From the NCBI GenBank assembly GCA_963706685.1, contig CAVPMY010000002.1, positions 310,001 to 374,000 of the forward strand: 64,000 nucleotides of DNA, in the 5' to 3' direction. Shown piece after piece: positions 63,125 through 64,000 of the stretch. The translations under genes and the position numbers were made by a program. Below the pieces are notes generated by a model. That model was not told where the DNA came from. It saw nothing but the letters and a program-made list of their open reading frames with translations, and did not search any database. The stretch is from CADEEN01 sp963706685. GTDB taxonomy: Bacteria > Pseudomonadota > Gammaproteobacteria > Burkholderiales > Burkholderiaceae_C. Positions within the stretch are counted from its first letter, which is position 1. Every line of letters begins with the position of its first letter.

Positions 63125-63154
63125 CCGTCATGGTCGGTGTCACGACTCTGCCAT
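63125..63154 (+). promoter_or_regulatory. PHO-box-like repeats facing olsB
   Basis: Three 7-base units on the plus strand, CCGTCAT (63125), GTGTCAC (63137) and CTGCCAT (63148), are 12 and 11 bases apart, the pitch of tandem PhoB sites. GTGTCAC-GACT-CTGCCAT is the best single box. The same region has a 9-bp inverted repeat CCGTCATGG/CCATGACGG (63125–63133 and 63151–63159). No good minus-10 box was seen at 10 bases downstream, so the exact promoter is open. Confidence 0.6.
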
Positions 63155-63273
63155 GACGGATTTCCAGCCCGTCAATGGTCATCAACACGACGGCCCGCAC
63201 GCCCATGCGGTTTCATCACCGCGTCATCGATATGCGCCACAGTGTCTGCACCCAAGCTCTGACGAGGCCCGCC

Positions 63274-64000
63274 ATGCAAACCCTGACCTCCTTTGAAACG
63301 CCAGCGCGGTGGCGCCCGGCGCCGGCCATCGCGGCAGCCGCAGCGCTGCAGGTCGAGTGGGCGCAGTCGCTGGCCGACGTGCGTGCGGCCCAACGCCTGC
63401 GCTACTGCGTCTTCGTCGAGGAAGGCGGTGCGCAGGTGGCCAGCTCGGTGCTGCACCACGAACTCGACGCCTTCGATCCCTGGTGCGAGCACCTGCTGGT
63501 GCGTCGCGCCATCGACGGTGAGGTGGTCGGCACCTACCGTGTGCTGACGCCACAGAAGGCGCAGCTCAACGGCGGCCTGTATGCCGACGCTGAATTCGAC
63601 CTGGCGCCGCTGTGGCACCTGCGGCCCAGCCTGATGGAACTGGGTCGTGCCTGTGTGCACCCGCAATACCGTACCGGCGGCGTGATCCTGACGCTGTGGC
63701 GTGCGTTGGCCCGATTGATGCAGCAGCGTGGACTGGAAACAATGATCGGCTGCGCCAGCGTGCCGATGCGCGATGGCGGCCACGCGGCGGCCAGTTTGTG
63801 GCAGCGCCTGCGCACCACGCATCTGGCCCCACCGTCGCTGCAGGTGCGGCCCCGGTTGCCGCTGCCGGTGGAGCACCTCGACCGCTCCATCGACGTCGAG
63901 CCGCCGTCACTGATCAAGGGCTACCTGAGGCTCGGCGCCAAGGTGCTGGGGCCCCCGGCATGGGACCCGGACTTCCAGAGCGCGGACCTGCCGATGATGG
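63274..64000 (+). CDS. olsB: Ornithine N-acyltransferase, OlsB type (3' end cut)
   Basis: 242 codons are visible and the gene runs past the window edge. The protein is a GNAT-fold acyltransferase of the OlsB/hemolysin-like group: VEWAQSLADVRAAQRLRYCV then FVEEGG, HHELDAFDPWCEHLLVRRA, VVGTYRVLTPQKAQLNGGLY, LMELGRACVHPQYRTGGVIL and ETMIGCASVPMRDGGHAAAS. OlsB attaches a 3-hydroxyacyl chain to ornithine, the first step of ornithine lipids, which replace phospholipids when phosphate is scarce. PHO-box-like repeats upstream and divergence from pstS support this. olsA is not in the window. No frame break is seen. Confidence 0.83.
   Translation, partial: MQTLTSFETPARWRPAPAIAAAAALQVEWAQSLADVRAAQRLRYCVFVEEGGAQVASSVLHHELDAFDPWCEHLLVRRAIDGEVVGTYRVLTPQKAQLNGGLYADAEFDLAPLWHLRPSLMELGRACVHPQYRTGGVILTLWRALARLMQQRGLETMIGCASVPMRDGGHAAASLWQRLRTTHLAPPSLQVRPRLPLPVEHLDRSIDVEPPSLIKGYLRLGAKVLGPPAWDPDFQSADLPMM

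Overview
The window is high-GC DNA with tightly packed genes on both strands. It looks like the chromosome of a Burkholderiales betaproteobacterium, probably of the Leptothrix/Rubrivivax/Comamonadaceae kind. The reasons are the codon use (G or C in nearly every third position), the GntR–mdh–HpcH/HpaI block, the xseB–ispA–dxs operon, the dnaX–ebfC–recR block next to the SRP RNA, the trxA–rho–rpmE2 order, and the protein sequences themselves. I see no rRNA, tRNA, phage, IS element or CRISPR array. Most of the window is core metabolism and housekeeping.

Layout. 1–2.9 kb: a tripartite efflux adaptor with a permease cut by the window edge, then a GntR regulator. 2.9–5.5 kb: malate dehydrogenase, a citrate-lyase-like aldolase and a GNAT acetyltransferase. 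5.6–8.4 kb: a small exported protein, a terminator, then serC–serA for serine synthesis. 8.4–9.2 kb: an AbrB/PIN toxin-antitoxin pair with a visible promoter and operator. 9.2–13.2 kb: aconitase, a broken cupin gene and a DUF3014 protein. 13.2–21 kb, mostly leftward: riboflavin synthase, amtB, a lipoprotein, folE2 and dxs–ispA–xseB, with a DNA-alkylation-repair gene facing them. 21–23.2 kb: an orphan Rieske oxygenase and a YiiX-like protein. 23.2–28 kb: a tandem glycine riboswitch ahead of gcvT–gcvH–gcvP. 28–31.6 kb: mgtE facing a GH15 enzyme, with the stub of a glucose-6-phosphate dehydrogenase gene. 31.7–36.1 kb: a second RND efflux pair. 36.2–43.3 kb: rnhA, a methyltransferase, a gloB stub, an MltD-like transglycosylase, recR–ebfC–dnaX and a PurM-like gene. 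43.4–44.4 kb: 4.5S RNA (ffs) and an FkbM-type methyltransferase. 44.4–52.3 kb: a pseudokinase–HDOD protein and an AddAB-like helicase/nuclease pair separated by a triplicated palindromic repeat. 52.4–56.4 kb: trxA, rho, rpmE2 and a membrane glycosyltransferase. 56.4–64 kb: the phosphate regulon, pstSCAB–phoU–phoB–phoR, divergent from an ornithine-lipid acyltransferase (olsB) cut by the window edge.

Two themes matter for anyone using this annotation. First, many genes are broken by single extra bases. These sit mostly between unlike neighbours, often G or C, and are concentrated in patches (9.3–11.3, 23.7–26.7, 32.4–43.3, 44.6–62.4 kb). They hit essential genes (dnaX, rho, rpmE2), so insertion-type sequencing error is far likelier than gene decay. 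I annotate these as one gene each, from the first start to the last stop. Second, a separate set of lesions looks biological: stubs of gloB, zwf and a DUF985 cupin gene, each next to its expected or a plausible neighbour, and a 31-bp duplication of the folE2 3' end that supplies the start of a lipoprotein gene.

The best functional story is the phosphate block. Convincing PHO-box-like repeats lie on both strands between pstS and olsB. This suggests that PhoB switches on high-affinity phosphate uptake and phosphorus-free ornithine lipid synthesis from one divergent control region. I found no clearly unprecedented system. The most unusual items are the repeat array whose unit contains a gene start, the folE2-derived lipoprotein start, the terminator hairpin inside the serC leader, and the degenerate kinase–HDOD protein.
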